From contig QCKF01000001.1 of the NCBI GenBank assembly GCA_003215545.1, forward strand, positions 1 to 64,000: a stretch of 64,000 nt of DNA, given 5' to 3'. Shown here piece after piece: positions 10,775 to 20,643 of this stretch. A program made the translations under genes and the position numbers. The DNA is from Prochlorococcus sp. AG-409-L14. GTDB lineage: Bacteria > Cyanobacteriota > Cyanobacteriia > PCC-6307 > Cyanobiaceae. The notes beneath the pieces are model-generated. The model was not told the origin of the DNA and searched no databases. It saw only the letters and a program-made list of their open reading frames with translations. Every line of letters begins with the position of its first letter. Positions within the stretch are counted from its first letter, which is position 1.

Positions 10775-11911
10775 CTAGTGAGCCATTTTCTTATTGATTA
10801 TATTAGCGTCAAACTTCATTTCAGACAAAACATCTATTATCCTTGTTGCGGTTCTACTATCCCCATACGGGTTTTTGATACCTATAAGACTCTCTCTAAA
10901 TTCAGTAGTTAAAGCCTTACTAATTGCTTTTTCAATTTCTCCTGCATCTTCCTTAGTATTTAGTACATTTTGGGATTGAATTCTATCCCTTTGGCGTAGA
11001 CCTATATTTACAGCAGGTACTTCATATGTAGGTGCTTCTATTATACCGCACGAAGAATTGCCAACTAAGCACCTACAATTTTTGAGTAGTGTAAGATAAA
11101 CATTACGTTTTAGATTACGGAATAAAGTTGAATTTTCTGTGCCATTTTCTAAAATCAAATCCCTGATATTTGAGCTTCCGGCATCATTATTTGGCAATAT
11201 CCATAGTGTATGTAAAGAGAGGTTTGACAAAACATCAATCAACTCAGTCAACCCTTTTTCTGCATTTTTCAAGTCCTCTGTTAACGGATGATAAATGGCT
11301 AATATGTAATCACCTAAGTGCTGTAAACCCAAGTCTATCTTTACACTATTTAAGCTTGGTAAATAGTTTTTAGACAGCATATCATCAAGCTGTGGTGCTC
11401 CTACATTATGAATTCGCCATGTTTCTTCACCGTACCTAGCAAGTCTTTTTGCAGCATCTTCATTACTCGCGAAGTGTATATGTGACAACTTTCCTATAGC
11501 ATGCCTGGCACATCCATCAATATTTCCAGACAATTCACCGGCTTGTATATGAGCGCATGGTGTATATGTATAGGAACAAGCTATTGATCCAGCAAGCTGC
11601 TCACCTCTATCACCAGCAAGCACTACCCAGTCGGGTTTTTCTTTATGAAGTACATCAGTAAAGGATATAATGAAAATACCCAAAGATTTAGCCATTGTAT
11701 AATGAGTACACCCTTCTAATGACATTGGTATTTCATAATTAATTGAGAAACCCTCTTGTTTTATTTGATTTGATAAAGCCCCATATTCAAATAAAATTGC
11801 CATATTTGTAGCAACAAGAATGTATTCCATATTACGTTTTTTACACTCTTGAATAACAGGGCGTATATATCCCCACTCACCTCTGGAACCCAGCAAAAAA
11901 AGTATCTTCAT
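10775..11911 (-). CDS. neuC: UDP-N-acetylglucosamine 2-epimerase (hydrolysing) type
   Basis: DWVVLAGDRGEQLAGSIACSYTYTPCAHIQAGELSGNIDGCARHAIGKLSHIHFAS...GNSSCGIIEAP. Confidence 0.9.
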   Translation of the reverse strand: MKILFLLGSRGEWGYIRPVIQECKKRNMEYILVATNMAILFEYGALSNQIKQEGFSINYEIPMSLEGCTHYTMAKSLGIFIISFTDVLHKEKPDWVVLAGDRGEQLAGSIACSYTYTPCAHIQAGELSGNIDGCARHAIGKLSHIHFASNEDAAKRLARYGEETWRIHNVGAPQLDDMLSKNYLPSLNSVKIDLGLQHLGDYILAIYHPLTEDLKNAEKGLTELIDVLSNLSLHTLWILPNNDAGSSNIRDLILENGTENSTLFRNLKRNVYLTLLKNCRCLVGNSSCGIIEAPTYEVPAVNIGLRQRDRIQSQNVLNTKEDAGEIEKAISKALTTEFRESLIGIKNPYGDSRTATRIIDVLSEMKFDANIINKKMAH

Positions 11912-11914
11912 GAA

Positions 11915-12907
11915 TTATTCAAGTTGATCTTCTCTAAGAAGAGTATTAGAAAAGATATCTACTCTAGCTTTCTTTCCAATATATTCATTAAACTTATATG
12001 CTGGGATTCCAGTACCTGGTCTTTTAGTCCAAATATTATCTAATGAAAGAGTTTCACCCTTATTGATATCCTGTGTTGTGACAATACTTCTGTATGCCCA
12101 TGATCTTATTTGCTCTTCCCTTTGATTAATTTTCTTGTTAGAATTTAAAGTAGGTAGGAGATTTTGTATTTGATCTACTAATTGACCAAATTTTTCAAAA
12201 GTTATAGATACATCCTTATCAGGACAATTTATAGTTGGATCTAAAGTTACATGTTTTTCTATTGTCTTAGCTCCAAAAGCAACAGCCAAAAGAGATGTTT
12301 CTATTAATTGGGTATGATCAGAGTGGCCAACTGAACAATTTGGAAATTCTGCTTTAAGTGTTTTTATAAAACCAAGGTTCATATCTTCAAGTACAGGCGG
12401 ATATTCGCTTGTGCAATTTAAAAAAGTCAAATCTTTGACTAGGCCTTTTATAGCATTATAAGTATGGTGAATCTCTATCAAATCGCACATTCCTGTAGAC
12501 ATTATCATGGGCTTATTCAATTGTGCAACCCGAGTAATAAAGGGTAGATCCCTTAATTCTCCTGATCCTATTTTAAATCTTTTGACTAATGGATTAATTT
12601 CCTCAGCGGCTCGCCAGGAGAAAGGCGTGCACATGTATTCAATATCAATATCTCTGCAAACTGAATTTAGTTTTTTATGCTCATCAAGAGACAAAGAATT
12701 TTGCTTCAAGAAATCATAAAGTGGTTTGTCAAAATTAGATGACATTGGAATATCCGGCAACATCTCTTCGTCAGGTAAATGGTGCTGGAATTTAACGGCA
12801 TTGGCTCCTGCTTCTTTGGCCATCTCGCACATGCGAATAGCCTTATCGAGATCACCGAGATGATTATCGCAAGCTTCTGCAATAAAGAAAATATCTTGCA
12901 AATTCAA
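11915..12907 (-). CDS. neuB: N-acetylneuraminate (nonulosonate) synthase with C-terminal SAF domain
   Basis: FIAEACDNHLGDLDKAIRMCEMAKEAGANAVKFQ, GHSDHT, EKHVTLDP, C-terminal KGETLSLDNIWTKRPGTGIPAY. Confidence 0.92.
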   Translation of the reverse strand: MNLQDIFFIAEACDNHLGDLDKAIRMCEMAKEAGANAVKFQHHLPDEEMLPDIPMSSNFDKPLYDFLKQNSLSLDEHKKLNSVCRDIDIEYMCTPFSWRAAEEINPLVKRFKIGSGELRDLPFITRVAQLNKPMIMSTGMCDLIEIHHTYNAIKGLVKDLTFLNCTSEYPPVLEDMNLGFIKTLKAEFPNCSVGHSDHTQLIETSLLAVAFGAKTIEKHVTLDPTINCPDKDVSITFEKFGQLVDQIQNLLPTLNSNKKINQREEQIRSWAYRSIVTTQDINKGETLSLDNIWTKRPGTGIPAYKFNEYIGKKARVDIFSNTLLREDQLE

Positions 12908-12962
12908 CTCTCATTGCTTCTACAAGGTTAGTATTGAAAATGCTATCCTAAAGTTTGGAGGA

Positions 12963-13946
12963 CTAGAATCTTATATATACTTCATTTTTTATCTCATTTT
13001 TAAACTCCTTAATTTGCTGAGCGGTTTGTATTGTTGCAGATTGCCAACAAGTAAAATCAAGCCTATTATATAAATAAAATCTATATCGATTTGAAGGACT
13101 CAACAAGAAATTTGGATCTTTTTTATATTTTTCTTCAGAAGAATTTAATGATAATTCTTGAAGACTAGAAATAGTATTTTCAAATGCTAGATCTTCTTGG
13201 CTGAATTTAGTGAATCTCCTGAATACAGGGTTTGATAAAATCAATAATGCAAAGCTTTCATTTAAAAGTTCTGTTGTAATAAGAATGTCCTTATCTTTTG
13301 ATCTTGGAGAAGAAATAAAATCACCCCCTAGGTGCCATCCAATGTCATTTATTTGTGCATCTTGCCTGAAATGTAACTCTGTATTGCCATCATTAGCATC
13401 GTCACAGGCAAAATTAAAATAAGGTGAAGTTCCATTAAAGCTCTTAGTTGCCTCATTTTCTGTTCTCTTATAATGAGGCAACTTTCTTTGATGAAATTCA
13501 AAATAGATATCAATAAAGTCATTTATTGAAATTTGATTTTCTAAATTCTGATCAAAATAGCCTCCTCTAGTTCTATCAATTGAATCATTTGGTGAAATAA
13601 TCTTTTCCTTCACAAAATTTGGAACATATGGAAGCTGTAAATTACTTGATGTTTGGTATGCATATCGCCAATCACTCTCTAATTTAGATATAGGATTTCT
13701 AATAACACTAAACCTTATAGATTGATCAAGCAACTCAGTCCATAACTTAGTATCTAACTTCTCCTTTAAGCTTGTTGCACCATGTATATGAATAATATCC
13801 GAAGCTAATAAAAGATTATAAACCTGGTCACTACTTTTTTTACTCATTTCTAGGGAGTATTCGAAAACCTTCATCTCATCACCCCACCAATTATTTATTG
13901 ATTGGCCGCCTGTTTTACCTATATGCATAAAGATAAGCTTTTTCAT
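12963..13946 (-). CDS. Sulfotransferase-like protein
   Basis: MKKLIFMHIGKTGGQSINNWW (HIGKTGG phosphosulfate-binding-like loop), SVIRNPISKLESDWRYAY; paralogue of 26849..27844. Confidence 0.7.
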   Translation of the reverse strand: MKKLIFMHIGKTGGQSINNWWGDEMKVFEYSLEMSKKSSDQVYNLLLASDIIHIHGATSLKEKLDTKLWTELLDQSIRFSVIRNPISKLESDWRYAYQTSSNLQLPYVPNFVKEKIISPNDSIDRTRGGYFDQNLENQISINDFIDIYFEFHQRKLPHYKRTENEATKSFNGTSPYFNFACDDANDGNTELHFRQDAQINDIGWHLGGDFISSPRSKDKDILITTELLNESFALLILSNPVFRRFTKFSQEDLAFENTISSLQELSLNSSEEKYKKDPNFLLSPSNRYRFYLYNRLDFTCWQSATIQTAQQIKEFKNEIKNEVYIRF

Positions 13947-14118
13947 TGTGGAAGGGACTTGGTCTTATATATAATAAGCACATTTCAATGGTCAAGCTTG
14001 AGAAGCTAGTCCAAGTAGTTTCATTCACTGTGAGGAGAGCATTTCAAAAAAAGAGGGTGAGATTATAATAAAATATTTGACTAGCAACTCTTTGTCTATA
14101 AACTTATTATAGATAATC

Positions 14119-14328
14119 TTATCTTCTTTTTTTAGGATATAATCTTTTGATTTTTTGAACTTGAATTATTCTTTTCATTTCTTTTGCTCGTTGATCACCT
14201 AAAGAATCTTTATTCAAACTTAAAAGAACATAAAACATTAAAGAAGTAAAGGATCCGCCAATTACCAAGATAAAGAGGCCCAACGGTGAGCTTGGACTAA
14301 AGTAATCAAGGCCTAAATCTGTTGTCAT
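14119..14328 (-). CDS. Hypothetical small membrane protein
   Basis: 69 aa, one hydrophobic helix and basic C-terminus. Confidence 0.5.
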   Translation of the reverse strand: MTTDLGLDYFSPSSPLGLFILVIGGSFTSLMFYVLLSLNKDSLGDQRAKEMKRIIQVQKIKRLYPKKRR

Positions 14329-14554
14329 CCTGATACTTTCTCTTAAGCTTCTACAAGTATAATGAATTTAATTGTATCGTCAGAATACTGCAATAGATTA
14401 TAAGCACAACTTTATTAAAATAGCTTTTATTCGATAAGTTCTAAAAGGTTATAGCTTTAAATATAAAGGAACCTAAATAGTAGAAATAAAAAAGCAACTA
14501 AAACCTATGTAAACAACTCATGTTTCGGATTGGAAGGACTTTCTAGAGAAAGAA

Positions 14555-14580
14555 GCCCCCCCAGGGACCAGCCAGGGGGG
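14555..14580. terminator. GC-rich hairpin
   Basis: CCCCCCcagggaccagccaGGGGGG stem-loop in intergenic DNA. Confidence 0.45.
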
Positions 14581-14711
14581 TCATTTCACTGGTAGCGAGA
14601 AAAGCTCTCGCTATACACAGCTTGCTCCAATTATTCAAGAGAAGTCTTAAGTGATTCCTAAGGTCTTGAAAATCCCAATCCTTAGACTGTTTCATATGTA
14701 CCTGGCTATGG

Positions 14712-15218
14712 TTGTTTATACTGCCTTTTGAACTGATGTTATTAGGGATTTCGTTCTCTTCTGAAATGGCAACTAGCGCCTTGGTCGCATATATCCACTA
14801 TCTAAGCTTCATGCTCTGCTTTGGGGCTTTGACTTTTGAACGCATAAGCTTAAAGGTCAATCCAAACAGAAGCGAAGCTATATCAATGGTTATTGCAGAT
14901 GTGATTTATGGCTTGGCCGGGATAGCACTTTTAGCAAGTGGAGTTCTTAGAGTGCTCTATTTTGGTCAAGGTGGGGGGTTCTATACAAGCAATCCAATCT
15001 TTTGGATAAAAATAAGCTTATTTATTGCAGTTGGTCTTTTATCTCTATATCCAACTATTACATATGTCCTTTGGGCCATACCATTAAGTAAAGGAGAACT
15101 ACCTGAAGTTACAGAAAATCTAGTTAGAAGATTCAGGCTCATTATTAATATTGAACTAATTGGCTTCGCATTGATACCATTATTAGCAACCTTAATGTCA
15201 AGAGGGGTGGGGCTTTAG
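14712..15218 (+). CDS. DUF2214-like membrane protein
   Basis: 168 aa multi-pass protein; ADVIYGLAGIALLASGVLRVLYFGQGGGFYTSNPIFWIKISLF. Confidence 0.7.
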   Translation: MFILPFELMLLGISFSSEMATSALVAYIHYLSFMLCFGALTFERISLKVNPNRSEAISMVIADVIYGLAGIALLASGVLRVLYFGQGGGFYTSNPIFWIKISLFIAVGLLSLYPTITYVLWAIPLSKGELPEVTENLVRRFRLIINIELIGFALIPLLATLMSRGVGL

Positions 15219-15534
15219 TAACTTTTAAATAAACCAACTATTTCTCAGAAAAAAGGATTGAATACTACTAGATTTTTTAAAACCTAGTTTAAGAAAATAA
15301 ATAAAGCCTAAACTGGTGATTATTTCAAATAATAGTAAATAAAAGGACTTTCCTTGAAAGTGGTCTAAGTTTTCCTAGAAGATAGAAAAATATCAATTAA
15401 TGGCTGAGAAGTCATAAGACACCTTCGATAGGAGGCCCATACTCCTTAAAATTACGTTAAAGATGCCCAACCATGCTCGCACTTTGTTCTTTTCAAACCT
15501 ATAACTTGGAGAGATTTACTTCTGCCTAAAACAA

Positions 15535-15855
15535 ATGTTTCGCAAAGACGAGAAAAAAGCACTAACTAGACTTGGAGTTCTAGCAATAGGTTGGGGCATA
15601 GGACTAGATCGCTTCTACGAAGGAAAAACTCGGGATGGCTTTCTTTCCCTAATTGGGTGGGCTTTGATTTTTACTAGTTTAATGCTTCTTTCTCCATGCC
15701 ACGGATATGACTATGCAGAAGGTGCTAAAAACATGTCAGATGTAAACTTCAATCCTATAATAATCATCCCATTTGGCTTAGGTATATATGGTTTTATATT
15801 AGTCATTAGAAAAGGCTTCAGATTACTTCGTCAATTTGAATCTACTGAAGATTAA
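15535..15855 (+). CDS. TM2-domain-like membrane protein
   Basis: GWGIGLDRFYEGKTRDGFLSLIGW, followed by a second hydrophobic segment. Confidence 0.55.
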   Translation: MFRKDEKKALTRLGVLAIGWGIGLDRFYEGKTRDGFLSLIGWALIFTSLMLLSPCHGYDYAEGAKNMSDVNFNPIIIIPFGLGIYGFILVIRKGFRLLRQFESTED

Positions 15856-15858
15856 TTT

Positions 15859-16074
15859 ATGAGCATTGAACAACTAAAATTATTTCTTGCAAAAATGCAA
15901 GAAAATAATTCTTTAAAGGAAAGGGTACTTAAATCTTCTACAGCAGATGATGTAGCAAAAATAGGTTCAGAACTAGGGTATGAATTTTCAGGGGACGAGA
16001 TTCTTAGATTCTCCGGGAAGAAGGTAGGTAAAGTCACAGTAAAAAAGAATGATGTCCCAGGAGAATATAATTAG
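15859..16074 (+). CDS. Nif11-domain small protein
   Basis: MSIEQLKLFLAKMQENNSLKERVLKSSTADDVAKIGSELGYEFSGDEI is Nif11-like; no Cys-rich core follows. Confidence 0.8.
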   Translation: MSIEQLKLFLAKMQENNSLKERVLKSSTADDVAKIGSELGYEFSGDEILRFSGKKVGKVTVKKNDVPGEYN

Positions 16075-16452
16075 ATTATCAAGTCAAAATAATCCTTTGA
16101 AATAATAGAAAAATCAATATTTTACTAGTCCATATGCATCTTGCTATTGTGCATCATATCTGTATTAACTTGAGGTTGTAAGCCTTCAATAGCGTGTTGA
16201 TTGGAAATTCGCTTTAGAGACTGCGAGGCACAAACTGCTGACAACGCTATAGTAACTAATGATGCAGTACTTAAAAATTGCAGAACAATAGGTAGATGAG
16301 CATTGATTCTATCTCGTATAGAAGTCATAGGAATTGTCTATAGGTACAACCTATTAAAGCATTTAACCAACCACCAGAGGGTTTACTATAAAACCGAGCT
16401 TGTATTTCTTAACCAGCGAAAGTTATGCTAAATAAGTTTATTGAAAAAAAGC

Positions 16453-17019
16453 TTAAAAGGTTATATTACAATTAAGCAAAGCAAACGCTTCATTAGGAAG
16501 GCCAAGGAATAAATCCAAGAAAAAGTTTCCTGTAGGAGGTATCGTTGCTATTCCGACAAGTGTTGATTTACCTTTTCTATCAAGAGGCTTACCTATAGCT
16601 TTAAATAATCCTTGCTCTACTTTATTAGTACAAAGTACTGTTTTTACGGAAAGGGGGGGGAAGTAAGTCAAACTAAATAGATTTAATACAAATCTTGATT
16701 CAAATTGCAGCAAAATCTCACCATCTTTTTTATTTATAGTTCCATTTAGAGTGTCGAGAAACATCTTAATCTCTATACCAGGTAATATTGGAATTCCATA
16801 AAGCTTTGTGGTCTTATAATTTAATGGTGGTATTTTAAATTCAGAAGGTTTAAATGCAACAGAATAAAGATGCTCGGTTTCAGACATATTCAAAGATGCT
16901 ACTCCGCCTCCTCCCAAGGCATCATATTGAAAAGCTGGATAATTACCTATTATCAATTTACAGTTACTCAGGCTTTCCAAGCGAACTGATTCCATAGGAG
17001 TATTGCATTTTGATTCCAT
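16453..17019 (-). CDS. Conserved hypothetical protein
   Basis: 188 aa ORF, divergent from the SDR gene at 17169. Confidence 0.6.
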   Translation of the reverse strand: MESKCNTPMESVRLESLSNCKLIIGNYPAFQYDALGGGGVASLNMSETEHLYSVAFKPSEFKIPPLNYKTTKLYGIPILPGIEIKMFLDTLNGTINKKDGEILLQFESRFVLNLFSLTYFPPLSVKTVLCTNKVEQGLFKAIGKPLDRKGKSTLVGIATIPPTGNFFLDLFLGLPNEAFALLNCNITF

Positions 17020-17168
17020 AAGGAAATTAGTATTTACAAATACTATTCAAAGAATATACTAATTTACTATTTGATTTCTTTTTATAAATATAGCTTTATA
17101 CAACCTGAATTAGGTAACATCTTTGAATTAATTCAACTAATATTAAAAAAAATCTATAAGCATATTTT

Positions 17169-18077
17169 ATGAAATGGACCAAACACTCAATTCCAGACCA
17201 AACAGGTCGTATAGCACTAATAACAGGGTCGAATAGTGGGCTTGGATTTGAATCCGCAAAAGCTTTGCTAGATAAAGGAGCAACTGTCATTATGGGATGT
17301 CGCTCATTGCAAAAAGCCCAGACTGCTAAGGAATTACTGCTTCAAAGCACGAATGCTGGAAGTATTGATTTAATTCATATTGATCTGGCAGATTTATCAA
17401 GTATTCACAAAGCCTCGGAAGAGCTTAAAGCAAAATATGGTCGGCTAAATCTACTCATAAACAATGCAGGTGTAATGGCACCACCTTTGACAAGGAGCAA
17501 TCAAGGATTAGAGCTTCAATTCGCTGTTAATCATCTAGGGCATATGGCACTTACAATCAACCTGCTTCCAATTCTTGAAAAAGAAAGGGCTTCAAGAGTA
17601 GTAACAGTTACTTCTGGAGCTCAATTTATGGGTCAAATCTCCTGGGGAGACCTTCAATCTGAGAAAAGTTATAATAGATGGGGTGCTTATTCTCAAAGTA
17701 AGCTTGCAAATGTAATGTTTGCTTTAGAACTGGATGCAAGATTACGCCAATCTGAAAGTGATAGCTCCTCTCTATTAGCGCATCCAGGTCTTGCGAGAAC
17801 AAATTTACAATCAACTTCAGTTTCCAGCAATAAATCTTGGCAAGAAGCAATTGCCTACCAATTAATGGGTCCTTTATTTCAAAGCGCCAAGATGGGGTCA
17901 CTTCCTCAGTTATATGCAGCCACATCAATCAAAGCAAAGGGTGGTCAACAATATGGGCCAAATTTCAATTTTCGAGGTTTCCCAAAACTGTGTAGAAGTG
18001 CTCCGAGTGCGTTGAACAAAAAGAAACGGAAAATGCTGTGGGAATTAAGTGAAGCGCTGATAGAAAAATTTAAATAG
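17169..18077 (+). CDS. Short-chain dehydrogenase/reductase
   Basis: ALITGSNSGLGFESAKAL, LLINNAGVMAPP, YSQSKLANVMFA (YxxxK). Confidence 0.9.
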   Translation: MKWTKHSIPDQTGRIALITGSNSGLGFESAKALLDKGATVIMGCRSLQKAQTAKELLLQSTNAGSIDLIHIDLADLSSIHKASEELKAKYGRLNLLINNAGVMAPPLTRSNQGLELQFAVNHLGHMALTINLLPILEKERASRVVTVTSGAQFMGQISWGDLQSEKSYNRWGAYSQSKLANVMFALELDARLRQSESDSSSLLAHPGLARTNLQSTSVSSNKSWQEAIAYQLMGPLFQSAKMGSLPQLYAATSIKAKGGQQYGPNFNFRGFPKLCRSAPSALNKKKRKMLWELSEALIEKFK

Positions 18078-18094
18078 ATGCTGGCAACTGAAAC

Positions 18095-18244
18095 TTACTC
18101 AATTGAAGACTTACCAACTTTCTTATCATCCGAGAGGGAGTTGATAAGCTCGATAACTTTGTCTCGTTGTTCTACGGGATGTTGCACAGAGACTCGGTTT
18201 AGGCATTGCAACAAGTATTCCCTGTGAGCAGGGTTGATTCTCAC
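18095..18244 (-). CDS. Hypothetical 49 aa protein (GTG start)
   Basis: Manual translation: (M)RINPAHREYLLQCLNRVSVQHPVEQRDKVIELINSLSDDKKVGKSSIE*. Confidence 0.5.
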   Translation of the reverse strand: MRINPAHREYLLQCLNRVSVQHPVEQRDKVIELINSLSDDKKVGKSSIE

Positions 18245-18407
18245 TTTTAGTGTCAAACAAGGTCAGACGCTGCCAAGCTAGCACTATATATAGGGTTAGC
18301 TGTAGGTAAATACGCCTATTTAAGGTCGATTTTCTGGAACAGGCACTTAAATCAAATCGCTTGCTTGAGCAAAAATATTCCTAAATACTTCCGAGTGCTC
18401 TAAAAGA

Positions 18408-18584
18408 CTATTTTTTCTTATTTCTTCTATCAGCGTCATTAGCAAGTGTTGTACTTATCAAGCCTTTATAGTCACCTTTAACAGAAGACAGTCCAAAAAG
18501 AATTAAGAAACTGAATGCAGCGAAGGCTACAACTATAATTTCAATTGGAGACAAGTCTAGAGCAATCCCAAAAATTGAATTCAT
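18408..18584 (-). CDS. Hypothetical small membrane protein (58 aa)
   Basis: Manual translation: MNSIFGIALDLSPIEIIVVAFAAFSFLILFGLSSVKGDYKGLISTTLANDADRRNKKK*. Confidence 0.55.
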   Translation of the reverse strand: MNSIFGIALDLSPIEIIVVAFAAFSFLILFGLSSVKGDYKGLISTTLANDADRRNKKK

Positions 18585-18782
18585 TTCAATACCTAAATAA
18601 TAAAGTTACGGCATAATGCTTCTAAAGGCTAAGCGGGTTTATTTAAGTGTAAATAAGACTTGGCTTATGTTCAAACAAACTGCAATAAGTAAGGTTACGT
18701 ACAGCTAAATAAAGCCATTGAGAAGTTGGTGAGATATACATTGCCTATGTTTTACTCCAGAGAGTACGTATATTATTACTCT

Positions 18783-19109
18783 TTAACTAAAATTCTTTAC
18801 AGCGCATTCATACCCTGTGGACCTAATATCCTTATTTTCATCCACTATTAACTTAAGTGCGCAATCACAATAATTTTCTATTGACTCGTCAGTCATACCT
18901 TTTAGACTAGGGTTCTTATTTGCATTTAGAATACAATCTTTGAGTTGATCCTGAGGATATGCAACAACTGTTGCAGAGAAAGAGATCGTTAAGCAAAGAA
19001 GGATAGATAGAATTTTAAGAAATAAATCACAGATGCGAATAATCAAAATAAATAAACTTGTATTTACTAATCCATAGTAACAAAAGATATGACTAAAACT
19101 TAAAAGCAA
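18783..19109 (-). CDS. Hypothetical secreted protein
   Basis: Hydrophobic N-terminus then Cys-containing domain KGMTDESIENYCDCALKLI. Confidence 0.5.
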   Translation of the reverse strand: MLLSFSHIFCYYGLVNTSLFILIIRICDLFLKILSILLCLTISFSATVVAYPQDQLKDCILNANKNPSLKGMTDESIENYCDCALKLIVDENKDIRSTGYECAVKNFS

Positions 19110-19560
19110 AAAAAGTATTTAATCGAAGGCCGGAAAAATTAAAAATTCGGATAATTATATCTGTATATGAAATTCAAAATCATGCTACTTCTATGAAATT
19201 ATTCAATTAGCGAAAACTCACGCAAATGTCGACTTGAAATCAATAGCATATGATAACAAGTATATAATTATAGAAAGATAATCTACTTTGGCAAAATTGG
19301 CTGGGTCAATACTTAAAGCTTGAAAAGTGCTCAAGAATTACAGAAATCAAACATATCTTGCGAGCAAAGCTAAAGTATTGCTAAGAAAAATTAAGAAAAA
19401 GGGTCAACATGACATTGTGTAGCACATTGAACTACCAAGAAAGTAATTTCTCGCTATTAAATTTATAGCATCTAATTCAATTAAAGCTTCACCTTGCTTC
19501 TGTGAATCTTTTCCTGAAATTATGTGCAAATCACCTCCTAAGCTACAGAGAATTTAAACC

Positions 19561-19980
19561 ATGCCGACTCTTTTCTATAGAGGTCAAAATTACACAAAAG
19601 TGAAAGCTTCTTCACAAATCAACCAATCTGTCGAATTAAGCTATAGACGCAGTCTTTATAAAAGAAAAAAACTCGGTATATTTACAGAAAGAACTGAATT
19701 AAGGTATAGAGGGAATAAATACTATTCAAAAAAAGCAAAAAGTCCTTGGAATAAGTTAATGCAAAAAGAAGATCAGAGAAAAGTCTTCTCCTTGACTCTG
19801 AATATAATAGAAGCGCAATTTCAGCAGGCAGATGAAGTGCTTACGCAACAACTTTGGGATCAGGTAGCAGAATCTGGAATAGATCCAATGAGAATAATCA
19901 ATTTATTGTACAAATGTATGATGAATAATGATAATGAGTCTATGAAAAAGTTTGATTTTGAATATCTTCAAGGGCGATAG
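19561..19980 (+). CDS. DUF4278-like protein (two motif copies)
   Basis: LFYRGQNYTK and LRYRGNKYYS repeats. Confidence 0.65.
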   Translation: MPTLFYRGQNYTKVKASSQINQSVELSYRRSLYKRKKLGIFTERTELRYRGNKYYSKKAKSPWNKLMQKEDQRKVFSLTLNIIEAQFQQADEVLTQQLWDQVAESGIDPMRIINLLYKCMMNNDNESMKKFDFEYLQGR

Positions 19981-20158
19981 ACAAGTGCTTAGGCTGTTCA
20001 AGTAAACCTCAAAAGAAAAATTTGACGGTAGTCCTTATACAAGTGTATTTCGTACTCTTCTCATAGGAAGAACAAATTTAGTAGCATTTGAGACACTTCA
20101 GTGCAGGCATTAGTGTTGAAATTGGATATATAGACAAGCTAATGCAAGCCTCAAATAA

Positions 20159-20356
20159 ATGGGATACCGCTCTTACAAGGGACAAATATATAGTAGAGCA
20201 AGCATTAGCTCTGCAAGATTGGCAAAAAAGGATCGTCTGGCCAACAAGTCCAAAAAATATATCTTAAGCCATGATATAGAAGCAATGCTAGAGGTTTGGC
20301 TTATGCTGAGGGAAGGAGCTATTCGCTGGCTGGGGGAAATAGGTCGCCAGTATTAA
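20159..20356 (+). CDS. DUF4278-like small protein
   Basis: MGYRSYKGQIYSR, related to the preceding gene. Confidence 0.5.
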   Translation: MGYRSYKGQIYSRASISSARLAKKDRLANKSKKYILSHDIEAMLEVWLMLREGAIRWLGEIGRQY

Positions 20357-20643
20357 TTAAACTATTTGGACAAAATTTTTATCGAGGGTTAGAAGATTAA
20401 TTTAAAATCGATATCAAGAGTTAATTAAAAGAGGTTTAGCTAAATTTTTCTCTATAGTTTTTTATATTTAATCATAATTTATTTCACAAACTGTATCAAC
20501 AGAGACATAATATTGAATTGCATAAAAATCAATTTCTGTCTATTTGGATACAGTACTAAGGGCAGGCTAGAAGGCTTAATAGATATGCCATAAATTCTTA
20601 TCTGAATTCTTTTTCTCAAACAGATTCAGAAGCTATTGCTCAA

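Noticed and set aside
14030-14046. Yfr1-like core (CTCCTCACA on the minus strand)
   Set aside because: Only a partial match to the known ACUCCUCACAC core and no flanking stem-loops seen.
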